Positions 1 through 9,426 are shown, counted from the first letter of the stretch. The stretch: 42,599 nt of DNA from Ruminococcus sp. AF41-9 (GCF_003477525.1 NZ_QUDO01000031.1:1-42599); one strand, 5' to 3'. Numbers and translations: made by a program. The notes: generated from the letters alone by a model not told the origin.

Positions 1-198
1 AAATCAAGAAATTGATATTTTAAAAATTTTATTCTTTCAATAACTACAGGGATTCTTTGCGGTTTCACAGGTTTTCACATAATTTATTTGAAGTAGCACA
101 ATAGGTTAAATTATTATAATCGGTCTGCCGGATTCATCTGTCTGCCCGGATTGTCTGGTCCGGTCACAACATTTATCCTGTAATCATCTTCTCTCTTT

Positions 199-1119
199 TT
201 ATAAAACAAGGCCAAACTCTTCCGGCATAAATCTCGGACAGATATTTTCAGATGTACAGATCACTGTGGAAGAAAGACGGGTTCCGATGCCGCAGGCTTC
301 TTTGAGAGTTTTGCCGTATGTAAGTCCGGCACATGCGCCTGCAAAAAAAGCATCTCCCGCGCCTGTGGTATCTACCACATCCACTTTCATTGCCGGATGA
401 ACGCCATGCTCTCCGTTCTGGTCTGCATAGACAGCTCCCTTTCCACCCATGGTCACGATCATTCGTGGGATACGTGCAGATTTTACCCGTTCAGCCAGAA
501 TCTCCGCCATACGTTCCGGCTCTGTGCCACTGTAGTCCTCGGAAAACAGGATACCCGCCTCCTGCTCGTTGCATACAAAGCAGGAAGTTCTCTTAAGAAA
601 ATCACGACGCTCCACTGCAATACTCATATTGGATACCATTGCGTATACTTTTTTGTTGTATTTTTCTGCGTAGGCAAATGTTTTCTTAACGATCTCTCTG
701 TCTGTGTCGATCTCGATGGCAATACTGTCCGCATCCTTGAAAATCTCATCTCCGCACTCATCCAGAATATATTCTACAGGCGTATGATCCGGTCTTTTGG
801 AAACAGAAGCAACCACATCGCCGTTATTGTCAAAGATCGCCAGCCAGGTACCCATACCGTTCAGCACTCTTCTCATAAATCTGGTATCTACTTTATGGCG
901 CTCCAGTTTGCGGATCACGTCTTCGCCCATGGCATCGTTATCCACCAGCCCCACAAAAGTTGGTTTTAACTCCAGATTTGCAATGTCCTCTGCCACATTT
1001 CTTCCTACACCGCCATGAATCTGTGCAATCGTTCCCACATTTCTTCCCTGTGGAATATAAGAAGCGATAGAATACCCCTTAATATCAATAAACACATCTC
1101 CAATTACAACAATTCCCAT
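199..1119 (-). CDS. PfkB/ribokinase-family carbohydrate kinase
   Basis: ATP-dependent sugar kinase of the PfkB (ribokinase) family; the exact substrate cannot be told from sequence. The N-terminus MGIVVIGDVFIDIKG matches the family's first beta strand and substrate loop, a GGVGRN motif follows at about residue 37, and the C-terminal signature DTTGAGDAFFAGA carries the catalytic Asp and anion-hole glycines. I start at 1119 because an AAAGGAG lies upstream and the family N-terminus begins there; a longer frame to 1179 adds 20 charged, non-family residues. Length of about 306 residues is normal. It stands alone, upstream neighbour feo being separated by a terminator. Candidate substrates are ribose, fructose-like sugars or nucleosides. 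Confidence 0.85.
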   Translation of the reverse strand: MGIVVIGDVFIDIKGYSIASYIPQGRNVGTIAQIHGGVGRNVAEDIANLELKPTFVGLVDNDAMGEDVIRKLERHKVDTRFMRRVLNGMGTWLAIFDNNGDVVASVSKRPDHTPVEYILDECGDEIFKDADSIAIEIDTDREIVKKTFAYAEKYNKKVYAMVSNMSIAVERRDFLKRTSCFVCNEQEAGILFSEDYSGTEPERMAEILAERVKSARIPRMIVTMGGKGAVYADQNGEHGVHPAMKVDVVDTTGAGDAFFAGACAGLTYGKTLKEACGIGTRLSSTVICTSENICPRFMPEEFGLVL

Positions 1120-1266
1120 ACTAAAATATTTACTCCTTTGTTCTTCCTTTATTTTCTCTGTCTCCTGCATCAAAAGCAAAATTTCGATTTCTGTTCAGCT
1201 CCCGCATTTTTTGCGTTTATTTTTATGATAGCATAAAATGATTTTTCCGTAAAGCCTGACATAAAC

Positions 1267-1297
1267 AAAAGCTCCGCATCCTGTCTGCAGAGCTTTT
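1267..1297 (-). terminator. Terminator after the feo genes
   Basis: Inverted repeat with arms AAAAGCTC (1267-1274) and GAGCTTTT (1290-1297). On the minus strand it follows the small feo gene and ends in TTTTGTTT; the plus strand also has a T-rich tail, so it may work both ways. Confidence 0.6.
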
Positions 1298-1383
1298 ATT
1301 GTTTTTTTATTGTTCTTCTATTGTTCTATTCTCGTTTTATTTTCCTGTATCTCATTTTTGGAGGGCTGTTATTTTTCTGTCTG

Positions 1384-1518
1384 TTATTTTTTACACTTAC
1401 TGCAGTCTCCGCTGCAGCAACAGCTATTTCCATTCTTTTTGCTTTTTCTTCTTGCATGTACTCCGGCTGCAATTGCTGCCGCGATCGCAAGAACGATCAG
1501 AATATCCCACAGATTCAT
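1384..1518 (-). CDS. FeoB-associated Cys-rich small membrane protein
   Basis: A 44-residue protein. It has one N-terminal membrane helix (NLWDILIVLAIAAAIAAGV), a short basic stretch (RRKSKK), and a C-terminal tail with CCC, C and C residues ending in KCKK. This matches the FeoB-associated Cys-rich membrane protein family, which is encoded directly after feoB in many Firmicutes. It starts 13 bp after the feoB stop, with AGGAG upstream of the ATG, so it is co-translated with feoB. The cysteines could bind or hand over Fe(II), or act in a redox role; that is inference from context and not shown by the sequence. Confidence 0.85.
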   Translation of the reverse strand: MNLWDILIVLAIAAAIAAGVHARRKSKKNGNSCCCSGDCSKCKK

Positions 1519-1531
1519 TTTTCTTTCACTC

Positions 1532-3880
1532 CTATATTCCCATTCCTGCCAGCACTCCGATCAGATGTACGATCAGTGCTGCCACCCATGCAACAACGCA
1601 CTGCCATACCACCACACCGGCTGCCCATTTTCCGCCAAGTTCTCGTTTTACAGAAGCGATTGCTGCCACACACGGGGTATAAAGCAGGCTGAATACCAGC
1701 AGGGAAGCTGCTGCCAGAGGCGAAAGTACAGTACCGATATTTCCGCCAAACAGTACTTCCAGTGTCGATACCACGCTCTCTTTTGCCATAAATCCACTGA
1801 TCAGAGAAGTACAGATCCTCCAGTCTCCCAGTCCCAGAGGTGCAAACAGAGGTCTGAGAAGTCCGGACACGGCTGCCAGAATGCTGGTGGAAGAATCTTC
1901 TACCATATTCAGGTGCAAATCAAAACTCTGAAGGAACCAGACTACGATCGTTGCGATGAGGATCACGGAAAAGGCTCTCTGAAGGAAATCTTTTGCTTTC
2001 TCCCAGAGAAGCTGCGTTACATTTTTCACACCCGGAAGGCGATAATTCGGAAGTTCCATGACAAAAGGCACCGGCTCCCCTTTAAACAGGGTACTGTTAT
2101 ACAGAAATGCTGCCAGAATGCCAACCAGGATACCAAGCAGGTAAAGCCCTGCCATGATCAGTCCTCCCCGCTTCGGGAAAAACACGCTGACAAAGAAAGA
2201 ATAGATCGGCAGCTTCGCTGTACAGCTCATAAACGGCGTCAGCAGAATTGTCATCTTTCTGTCACGCTCACTGGTCAGGGTTCTGGTCGCCATCACCGCC
2301 GGAACCGTACATCCAAATCCGATCAGCATCGGTACAATACTCCGTCCGGAAAGGCCGATCTTTCGCAGAAGCTTGTCCATCACAAAAGCAACTCGGGCAA
2401 TATAACCGCTGTCTTCCATAAGTGAAAGGAAGAAAAACAAGGTCACGATCACCGGAAGAAAACTGAGCACGCTTCCCACACCTGTAAAAATACCATCGAT
2501 CACCAGACTGTGAATGGCACTGTTGACATTTGCCGCTGTCAGTGCCTGATCCACAACCGCCGACAACTGATCAATCCCAATTTCCAGAATCTCCTGAAGC
2601 CACGCTCCAATCACATTAAACGTCAGGTAAAAAACAAGCACCATGATCCCGATAAAACAGGGAATCGCCGTATATTTTCCGGTAAGTATACGGTCAATCT
2701 TCTCACTTCGCACCCGTTCCCTGCTCTGCTTCGGCTTTACTACCGTACGTTCACATAAACGCTCAATAAAATCAAAACGCATATCTGCGATGGCGGCACT
2801 CCGGTCTAACTGACGCTCTGTCTCCATCTGCTGTACGATATGTTCCAGAGTTTCCATCTCATTCTCATCCAGTTTCAACTGTTTCAGGATCAGCGGATCC
2901 CCCTCAATCGCCTTGGTAGCTGCGAAACGCGGTGGAATATCTGCCTGCCCCGCATGATCCTCGATCAGATGCATCACCCCGTGAATACAGCGGTGAACTG
3001 CACCATCATGATCCTTTTTGTCACAGAAATCCTGGCGCAGCGGCCGCTCCTGATATTTCGCAATATGTAACGCATGCCTTACCAGCTCATCCACGCCCTC
3101 ATTCTTTGCCGCCGAAATCGGGATCACCGGAACTCCCAGCAGTGCTTCCATGGCATTGACATCGATGGAACCCTGATTTCCCAGCACTTCATCCATCATA
3201 TTCATGGCAACCACCATAGGAATATCCATCTCCAGAAGCTGCATGGTCAGATACAGATTTCGTTCGATGTTTGTGGCATCCACAATATTAATGATTGCCT
3301 TGGGTTTCTCATTCATCACAAAATTTCTCGAAACAATCTCCTCACTGCTGTACGGAGACATCGAATAAATTCCTGGCAGGTCTGTGATCTCCGTATTCGG
3401 ATGCCCCTTGATCGATCCGGTCTTACGGTCAACCGTAACTCCGGGAAAATTTCCCACATGCTGATTCGATCCTGTAAGCTGATTAAATAACGTTGTCTTT
3501 CCACAGTTCTGATTTCCCACCAGAGCATATGTCAGCAGCGTCCCATCCGGCAGAGGATTTTCATCCTTCTTGGAATGATATTTTCCCTCTTCTCCAAGCC
3601 CCGGATGTTCACAGTCATGAAGCATCTCCATTCCTTCATGTGCCCTGCTGCGTCTGGCGATCTGCTCAATCTCAATCTGATCCGCCTCCGCCAGACGCAG
3701 GGTCAGTTCATATCCGTGAATCTGCAATTCCATCGGGTCACCCATCGGTGCCAGTTTCACCACTGTCACTTCTGCTCCGGGGATCATCCCCATATCCAGA
3801 AAATGCTGACGAAGCGCTCCCTTCCCGCCAACGGAGCAAATGACCGCACTCTTTCCAACTTCCAATTCCTTTAATGTCAT
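1532..3880 (-). CDS. feoB: FeoA-FeoB fusion ferrous iron transporter
   Basis: Ferrous iron uptake permease at the cytoplasmic membrane. The first 75 or so residues form a FeoA (SH3-like) domain beginning MTLKELEVG. An acidic/His linker leads to the FeoB G domain: G1 GNQNCGKTT, G3 DLPG, G4 NMMD, G5 SAAKNEG. The C-terminal half has about eight membrane segments with the two Gate regions typical of FeoB. Start chosen at 3880 (ATG), where FeoA homology begins; the open frame continues to a TTG at 3940. Total is about 782 residues. The upstream region has a plausible promoter and no separate feoA gene is present, so the fusion replaces it. A Cys-rich small protein follows. Confidence 0.95.
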   Translation of the reverse strand: MTLKELEVGKSAVICSVGGKGALRQHFLDMGMIPGAEVTVVKLAPMGDPMELQIHGYELTLRLAEADQIEIEQIARRSRAHEGMEMLHDCEHPGLGEEGKYHSKKDENPLPDGTLLTYALVGNQNCGKTTLFNQLTGSNQHVGNFPGVTVDRKTGSIKGHPNTEITDLPGIYSMSPYSSEEIVSRNFVMNEKPKAIINIVDATNIERNLYLTMQLLEMDIPMVVAMNMMDEVLGNQGSIDVNAMEALLGVPVIPISAAKNEGVDELVRHALHIAKYQERPLRQDFCDKKDHDGAVHRCIHGVMHLIEDHAGQADIPPRFAATKAIEGDPLILKQLKLDENEMETLEHIVQQMETERQLDRSAAIADMRFDFIERLCERTVVKPKQSRERVRSEKIDRILTGKYTAIPCFIGIMVLVFYLTFNVIGAWLQEILEIGIDQLSAVVDQALTAANVNSAIHSLVIDGIFTGVGSVLSFLPVIVTLFFFLSLMEDSGYIARVAFVMDKLLRKIGLSGRSIVPMLIGFGCTVPAVMATRTLTSERDRKMTILLTPFMSCTAKLPIYSFFVSVFFPKRGGLIMAGLYLLGILVGILAAFLYNSTLFKGEPVPFVMELPNYRLPGVKNVTQLLWEKAKDFLQRAFSVILIATIVVWFLQSFDLHLNMVEDSSTSILAAVSGLLRPLFAPLGLGDWRICTSLISGFMAKESVVSTLEVLFGGNIGTVLSPLAAASLLVFSLLYTPCVAAIASVKRELGGKWAAGVVVWQCVVAWVAALIVHLIGVLAGMGI

Positions 3881-3956
3881 TTTCTTTTCGTTCACCTTTT
3901 TGTTCTCTTTATCTGTTTGTATTTTGAGATTTTTTCTCAATTTTTTCTAAAGATAG

Positions 3957-3983
3957 TTTATACTAACTGATAATTTTTGTCAA
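3957..3983 (-). promoter_or_regulatory. Putative feo promoter
   Basis: On the minus strand TTGACA (3978-3983) is followed 15 bp later by TATAAA (3957-3962), about 75 bp before the feoB ATG. The -35 box is perfect but the spacer is short. No clear Fur or DtxR palindrome was identified by eye. Confidence 0.5.
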
Positions 3984-4041
3984 GTAGCTATGGCAATGCG
4001 CTGTGCAAACAGCAATCAGACCCATTATAAAATAAATGCAA

Positions 4042-4110
4042 AAAAGACTCAGCTATCCGGAATCCTGATACTTTAACTGTATCTTCCCCGAATATCCGAC
4101 TGAGTCTTTT
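4042..4110. terminator. Bidirectional terminator
   Basis: Arms AAAAGACTCAG (4042-4052) and CTGAGTCTTTT (4100-4110) are perfectly complementary with a further partly paired interior. Each strand ends in T-rich sequence. It separates the DUF6465 gene, which reads toward it, from the feo promoter. The rest of 3881-4219 holds no further gene I can support. Confidence 0.75.
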
Positions 4111-4219
4111 CCTGTTTTTTCTTATTTATTTACTTATATAATTCCTGTATCGCGACCCTGCAACGGTCTTTTATTTATGTATGATATATGATGTATTTAA
4201 CAAATAAATCTGAATAGAA

Positions 4220-4953
4220 TTAAAGTCCGATCGCGCCTGTGATATCACCATTGATTACATAATATGCTTTATTTTCTTCTGGTTTGATATATACTTTAAC
4301 GTCTTTGAGATCTTTCTCTTTCTTGCCCATGTTGTCAGTCCAGATTTTCTTTACAGTATCCAGCACGTTCTTTGCGTATACTTCTCTGCCCATGAACTGT
4401 ACATAAACTTCTGCATTTACTTCTTTCTTTGCAGTTCTTCTGGTTGTTGTTTTCGCAGCCGGAGCTTTTTCTGTAGTCTTTGTTGTTTTTGCAGTTTTCG
4501 TTGTCTTGGCAGTTTTGGCTGCTTTTGCAGCAGTTTCTTTTTTCTCTGCCGGAGCTTCTGCTTTCGCTTCAGCCTTTCCTTCTGTTTTTCTGCCTCTGCT
4601 TTTGCAGCAGCTTTCTTTGTTGTTCTTCTGGTTGTTGTCTTTTTCGCTGCCTTTGCTGTCTTCGCTGTCTTCGCTGTTTTTGCAGTTTCTTTTACTGCTT
4701 CTTTTTCATCAGCTTTCTTTGTTTCTGCTTTCTCAGCAGTTTCCTTTACTTCTGCTTTCTTCTCTTCTACTTTCTCAGCGCTCTCTTTTACGGTTGTCTC
4801 TTTTACTGCGGCTTCTTTGGCTGCAGTTTCTTTCTTTGCAGCTTCTTCTACCGGTGCAGCAGCTGCAGTCTTTGCAGGAGCCTCTTTAACTTTGGTTGCC
4901 TTCGCAGTGGATGTACCGAGTTCTGCCTTTTTTGCAGTTGTTTTTGTTGCCAT
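4220..4953 (-). CDS. DUF6465 Lys/Ala-rich protein, split by a frameshift
   Basis: The N-terminal two thirds is a low-complexity Lys/Ala/Glu/Thr tail rich in AKTAK-type repeats, like histone-H1-like tails, and probably disordered. The C-terminal 70 residues are a compact domain (EVNAEVYVQFMGREVYA ... VINGDITGAIGL) that matches the DUF6465 family of Clostridia. The two parts are in different frames. Adding one A to the A5 run at 4585-4589 joins them into a 244-residue protein. Without the correction the frame runs into a nonsense Arg/Lys/Gln tail ending at 4417. Start is secured by AAGGAGG 7 bp before the ATG at 4953. Function is unknown; a nucleic-acid-binding role is a guess from composition. 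Confidence 0.75.
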
Positions 4954-5057
4954 ATGATAGCCTCCTTACAAGGTAAAAAATATTCTATTACCGGACTAGA
5001 ATACTACGTTTTCCCTGTTTTTGCAATATTTTTTAATAATGTATGGAAAAAATTGTT

Positions 5058-7112
5058 TTACAGACCCAGATTCTGGAGGTCTTCCTTCATATAATCGGTC
5101 AGTTTCCTGCGCAGTTCCTCATTCTGTTCCAGAGTCAGGTCTTCATCAAGAGCAAGAATATCTGCCGCTGTCTCGCTGGCAGCCTTCAGGATATCCGCAT
5201 CCTGATAAATATCTCCCAGCTTAAATTCCAACAGCCCGCTCTGACGGATTCCAAACAGATCCCCGGGGCCACGCAGCTTCAGATCTTCTCCTGCAATATA
5301 AAACCCATCATTCGATTTATTCAGGATTTCCAGACGCTTTGATGTCTCTTTCGCATCACTTCCCTGCATAAAAATACAGTATGACTGGTGCTCTCCACGC
5401 CCTACACGTCCACGGAGCTGATGAAGCTGTGCCAGACCAAAACGCTCCGCATTCTCCACCATCATCACCGTCGCATTCGGCACATTCACCCCTACTTCCA
5501 CAACCGTAGTCGATACCAGAATCTGAATTTCCCCGGCTGCAAAGCTCTCCATAACTGCATTCTTTTCCTTTGGTTTCATCTTTCCATGTAAAGATGCCAC
5601 CCTGATATCCGATGGAAAAATCTCCTGAAGCTTTCTTGTGTAATCCAGAACATTTTCCCCGTCCATCCCCTCACTTTCCTCCACCATCGGACAGATCACA
5701 TAAACCTGACGTCCCTGTCGGATCTGCTTTTCCATAAATGAGTAAGCCTTAGGACGGTAAGAAGTTCCCACCACACAATTCTTAATCGGCAGCCTCTGTG
5801 CGGGCAGTTCATCGATCACAGAAATATCCAGATCACCATAAATAATGATTGCCAGAGTTCTGGGAATCGGAGTTGCACTCATGACCAGAACATTCGGCGG
5901 ATTTCCCTTCGTCGTAAGAGCTTCCCTCTGCTTCACTCCAAACCTGTGCTGCTCATCCGTGATCACCAGCCCCAGATCCTGATACTGCACTTTCTCCTGG
6001 ATCAGCGCATGCGTCCCTATCACCAGATTCGCCTCTTTGGATGCGATCAATGCATATTTTTTCCGCTTCTCCTTCGCCGTATCCGACCCCGTCAGCAGAA
6101 CCGGATGGCAAAATTCAATTCCCTGTTCCTGCAAAAGTTTCTCCAAAGCCTGAAAATGCTGCCTTGCCAGAACTTCCGTCGGTGCCATCAACACAGCCTG
6201 ATAACCATTCTCCGCAGTCATGATCATTGCCAGAAAAGCCAGAATCGTTTTTCCACTTCCCACATCTCCCTGCACCAGTCTGGACATCAGTGCCTGACCA
6301 CTCAGGTCCCGTTCAATCTCATGCCAGACATTAAGCTGCGCCTTTGTCAGATCATAAGGCAGACTCTCGATCACCTGCTCTGTCGTCCAGACCGGATGCA
6401 TAGGAAACGCATTCGGCGCTTCTTCCGTCTTCTCTTTCAAAAGCTGCACCGCCAGAATAAACAGCAGAAATTCATCAAAAACCAGACGCCTCCTGGCAGA
6501 CAGCAGTTCCTGCATATTTTTCGGAAAATGAATTGCAGACAAAGCAAAATTCCCATCCGCCAAATGATATTTCTCCTTATACTCATCCGCCAGATATTCC
6601 ATCTCCAGATCCTTTCCCTCCAGGACCTGATGAAGCAGCTTTACGATCATCTTATTGGAAAGCCCTGCTGTCAGCGCATAAATCGGCTGAAGACTGTGCA
6701 GGATTTCCTCATAGGCAGCAGGCGTAAAAATCTCCGGATGCTCCATCTGAAGTTTCCCCTGTTTCCGCACAATGCGCCCTCTCAGGATAAACCGACATCC
6801 CTTCTTAACCGTAGTCCGCAGATAAGGCATATTAAACCACGTAACCGGAATCTTCCCCGTCAGATCCGCAGCAGTCGTCGTGATCACCTGAAGATTCCGC
6901 ACCTGATTTACATATACACCCGTAATAATCGCAGCCGAAACAGCCGCCACAGCCCCCTCCTCCAGGTCTTTGATCTCCACCGGTTCTTCATACGCATCAT
7001 AATTTCTCGGATAATAATGAAGCAGCCCATCTATATTTACAATCCCGATCTTAGCAAAAAGTTTCTCTGTTTTTTCCCCTACACCTTTCAGCGTTCTAAG
7101 AGAAGATGACAT
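5058..7112 (-). CDS. recG: ATP-dependent DNA helicase RecG
   Basis: Branch-migration helicase that reverses stalled replication forks and processes Holliday junctions. It has an N-terminal wedge/OB domain with a helix-hairpin-like start (LRTLKGVGEKT). The SF2 motor motifs follow in order: GDVGSGKT (Walker A), DEQHRFG (motif II), MSATPIPRTL (motif III), LHGKM, and the GRVGRG motif VI. A C-terminal RecG wedge-contacting tail completes it. 684 residues is normal. The ATG at 7112 has an AAAGGA upstream. It lies alone between two hairpins (7164-7265) and the DUF6465 gene. Confidence 0.97.
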   Translation of the reverse strand: MSSSLRTLKGVGEKTEKLFAKIGIVNIDGLLHYYPRNYDAYEEPVEIKDLEEGAVAAVSAAIITGVYVNQVRNLQVITTTAADLTGKIPVTWFNMPYLRTTVKKGCRFILRGRIVRKQGKLQMEHPEIFTPAAYEEILHSLQPIYALTAGLSNKMIVKLLHQVLEGKDLEMEYLADEYKEKYHLADGNFALSAIHFPKNMQELLSARRRLVFDEFLLFILAVQLLKEKTEEAPNAFPMHPVWTTEQVIESLPYDLTKAQLNVWHEIERDLSGQALMSRLVQGDVGSGKTILAFLAMIMTAENGYQAVLMAPTEVLARQHFQALEKLLQEQGIEFCHPVLLTGSDTAKEKRKKYALIASKEANLVIGTHALIQEKVQYQDLGLVITDEQHRFGVKQREALTTKGNPPNVLVMSATPIPRTLAIIIYGDLDISVIDELPAQRLPIKNCVVGTSYRPKAYSFMEKQIRQGRQVYVICPMVEESEGMDGENVLDYTRKLQEIFPSDIRVASLHGKMKPKEKNAVMESFAAGEIQILVSTTVVEVGVNVPNATVMMVENAERFGLAQLHQLRGRVGRGEHQSYCIFMQGSDAKETSKRLEILNKSNDGFYIAGEDLKLRGPGDLFGIRQSGLLEFKLGDIYQDADILKAASETAADILALDEDLTLEQNEELRRKLTDYMKEDLQNLGL

Positions 7113-7163
7113 ATTTTGACCATTCCTTTCTTTGTTTTTATTTTCTTTCGCACTCCGATTTCA

Positions 7164-7196
7164 GGTGGAAAAATGATTTCAAATCATTTTTCCACC
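7164..7196. repeat. 33-bp perfect palindrome upstream of recG
   Basis: Two 16-bp arms (GGTGGAAAAATGATTT and its complement) around a single central C. It lies 50 bp before the recG start and after the end of the DAK2 gene. It may be a terminator stem without a T tail, or a protein-binding operator. Confidence 0.55.
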
Positions 7197-7223
7197 GTCC
7201 CTTCTCCTTCCACAACCAGAAAA

Positions 7224-7263
7224 CGGATATACCCCAGGCATTTATTCCATGGATATATCCGTT
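7224..7263 (-). terminator. Terminator after the DAK2/FakA-like gene
   Basis: Arms ACGGATATA and TATATCCGT flank a loop of about 20 bases; on the minus strand the stem ends in CCGTTTTCTGG. It follows the fakA-like stop at 7287, as expected for a terminator. Confidence 0.5.
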
Positions 7264-7286
7264 CACCTTTATCTTATTTTTATCTC

Positions 7287-8951
7287 TTATTCTACAGAAA
7301 TCACATAATAATAAATCGGCTGTCCGCCCGCATTCAGCTCCACATCACAGTCCGGATACTCTTCCTCGATTGCAGCCGCAAGCTCCTCAGCCTCAGCTTT
7401 CTCTGTATCCGCACCATAATAAATACTGATCACCTCAGACTCATCATCCACCATCTCTGCCACAGTCTCTTTCGTCACTTCCAGACGATCCTTACCAACA
7501 GCCAGAATTCCATGATCACCGATACCCATGATATCACCCTCATGAATCTCCTTATCATCAATACGGGTATCACGCACTGCATAAGTAACCTGTCCGGTCT
7601 TTACACGCTCGATTGCCTGAAGCATCGCCTCGGTATTCTCTGCACTGTTCTTCTCCGGCACATAACTGATCATTGCAGTAATTCCCTGCGGGATCGTCTT
7701 CGTCGGAACAACAACGATCTCTTTATCCTCAGTCAGATCTCTTGCCTGATTTGCAGCCAGAATAATATTCTTATTATTCGGGAAAATATAAATCGTCTTT
7801 GCATTCACTCTGGCAATCGCATTCAGCATATCTTCTGTACTCGGATTCATCGTCTGACCACCTTCGATCAGATAATCCACACCAAGCTCTTTAAAGATCT
7901 CTGTCATACCATTTCCCACAGATACAGAGATAAATCCTACTTCCTTCGAAGGCTGTGCTGCTGCTTCTTTTTCTTCCTGCTCTTTTGCAAGTTTCTCAGC
8001 ATCTTTGATCAGCTTCTCCTGATGCTCCTCACGCATATTGTCAATCTTCATACGGGAAAGTGCGCCAAAAGTAAGAGCCTTCTCAATCGCCTGTCCAGGA
8101 TGGTTGGTATGAACATGTACTTTTACGATCTCATCATCAGCAACCAGTACAATGGAATCGCCCAGAGACATCAGGAATTTCTTAAACTCATGCTCTGTTT
8201 CTTCAGCCATCGGCTTATCCAGAAGAATAATAAACTCTGTACAATAGCCAAACTTAATATCTGCTTCCGCCTGTGCCCCGATCTTGGTAACTGCCGGACC
8301 CTTAGCTTCGCCAAACTGTGTATAATCGATCTCTTTTCCAAGAAATCCGTCATATGCACCATGATAAACTTCCAGAAGTCCCTGTCCGCCGGAATCCACA
8401 ACGCCTGCTTCTTTCAGTACAGGAAGCATTTCCGGAGTCTTTGCAAGAGTCTCCTCTGCATGTGCGATCACTGCCTGGAAAAATGTATCCAGATCCTCTG
8501 CTGTCTCTGCAAGCTCCACAGCTTTGGCTGCTGCTTCTCTGGCAACCGTCAGGATCGTTCCTTCCTTCGGCTTCATAACCGCTTTATATGCAGTTTCCAC
8601 ACCTTTTTCCATAGCTGCTGCGATTGCTTTTGCATCCAGTTCCTCTTTTGTTTTTACACTCTTGGTAAAACCACGCAGAAGCTGGGAGAGGATAACACCT
8701 GAGTTACCTCTTGCACCGCGCAGAGAACCGGAAGAAATCGCTTTCGCCAGTGACTCCATATCCGTATCCCCGAGAGATCCTACTTCTGCAGCCGCTGCCA
8801 TGATCGTCATTGTCATATTGGTTCCTGTATCTCCATCCGGTACCGGAAATACATTCAGTTCGTTGATCCATTCTTTCTTCGCTTCCAGATTCTTGGCTCC
8901 TGCAAGAAACATTCTGGAAAGTATTCTGGCATCTATGGTTTTATTGTTCAC
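7287..8951 (-). CDS. DAK2 domain fusion protein, FakA/YloV-like
   Basis: Belongs to the YloV/FakA family, whose characterised members phosphorylate fatty acids bound to FakB (DegV) proteins. The N-terminal DhaL/DAK2 domain (residues about 1-200) carries the Mg-ATP motif PVPDGDTGTNM and the SGSLRGARGNSG loop; a middle region and a C-terminal DegV-like domain follow. I start at the GTG at 8951 (a second GTG sits at 8954) because GAGGAGG lies 5-8 bp upstream; the longer frame would overlap the asp23 gene. Length is about 554 residues, normal for the family. It is translated directly after an Asp23-family gene, the standard order in Firmicutes. No fakB is in the window. Confidence 0.9.
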   Translation of the reverse strand: MNNKTIDARILSRMFLAGAKNLEAKKEWINELNVFPVPDGDTGTNMTMTIMAAAAEVGSLGDTDMESLAKAISSGSLRGARGNSGVILSQLLRGFTKSVKTKEELDAKAIAAAMEKGVETAYKAVMKPKEGTILTVAREAAAKAVELAETAEDLDTFFQAVIAHAEETLAKTPEMLPVLKEAGVVDSGGQGLLEVYHGAYDGFLGKEIDYTQFGEAKGPAVTKIGAQAEADIKFGYCTEFIILLDKPMAEETEHEFKKFLMSLGDSIVLVADDEIVKVHVHTNHPGQAIEKALTFGALSRMKIDNMREEHQEKLIKDAEKLAKEQEEKEAAAQPSKEVGFISVSVGNGMTEIFKELGVDYLIEGGQTMNPSTEDMLNAIARVNAKTIYIFPNNKNIILAANQARDLTEDKEIVVVPTKTIPQGITAMISYVPEKNSAENTEAMLQAIERVKTGQVTYAVRDTRIDDKEIHEGDIMGIGDHGILAVGKDRLEVTKETVAEMVDDESEVISIYYGADTEKAEAEELAAAIEEEYPDCDVELNAGGQPIYYYVISVE

Positions 8952-8970
8952 CACAAGTTCCTCCTCTATC

Positions 8971-9330
8971 CTAATCAATTGCACGTACACCTTCTACAAA
9001 AATATCGATCTTGTCAATCTCCATTCCTGTAAAGGCTTCGACTTTATATTTGACATTGCTGACAAGGTTGTCCGCAATTGTGCTTATATTTACGCCATAT
9101 GCCACGATCACATGGAAATTCAGACGAATTTTATTATCTTCTGTGATCTTGACACTGATGCCGTGTCTCAGGCTGTTCTTTCCGAGCAGCTTAACCAGTC
9201 CGTCTTTCATGCTGACTGCTGCCATTCCAACGATACCGAAGCATTCTACTGCAACGCTTCCTGCGTAGGTTGCGATTACATCTGTGTCAATTATGATCTG
9301 ACCCAATCCGGAATCTATACGTCCATTCAT
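8971..9330 (-). CDS. Asp23/Gls24 family envelope stress protein
   Basis: A 119-residue Asp23 (YloU) family protein, recognised by IDTDVIATYAG near the start, the conserved VECFGIVGMA motif and the IDIFVEGVR ending. Family members associate with the envelope or with the DAK2 protein. The start has GGAGGT 7 bp upstream. A TATAAT-like -10 lies at 9368-9373, with only a weak -35. The DAK2/FakA-like gene follows 19 bp downstream, so the two are co-transcribed. rpmB is divergent, which is a common arrangement for these genes in Firmicutes. Confidence 0.93.
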   Translation of the reverse strand: MNGRIDSGLGQIIIDTDVIATYAGSVAVECFGIVGMAAVSMKDGLVKLLGKNSLRHGISVKITEDNKIRLNFHVIVAYGVNISTIADNLVSNVKYKVEAFTGMEIDKIDIFVEGVRAID

Positions 9331-9426
9331 ATGGTTACCTCCAATGTTATATATTGTATGTAAATGTATTATAACCTCTTTTGGACGAAAAAGAAATATT
9401 CTTTTTTAATTTTTTCCTTTTTTTGC

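Noticed and set aside
1..198. A gene at the left edge
   Set aside because: Stop codons in all frames and no motif; I see only AT-rich spacer.
1310..2425. 371-codon plus-strand frame
   Set aside because: It is antisense to feoB, with Cys/Arg/His-heavy composition and no ribosome site; the feoB frame has all its motifs.
5946..7109. 387-codon plus-strand frame
   Set aside because: Shadow of recG, rich in Arg/His/Gln/Pro, no ribosome site.
7116..8702. 528-codon plus-strand frame
   Set aside because: Antisense to the DAK2/FakA-like gene; low-complexity Leu/Cys/His/Ser composition and no family features.
8952..8990. Longer start of the DAK2 gene at 8990
   Set aside because: It would overlap the asp23 stop and ignore the GAGGAGG directly before the GTG codons.
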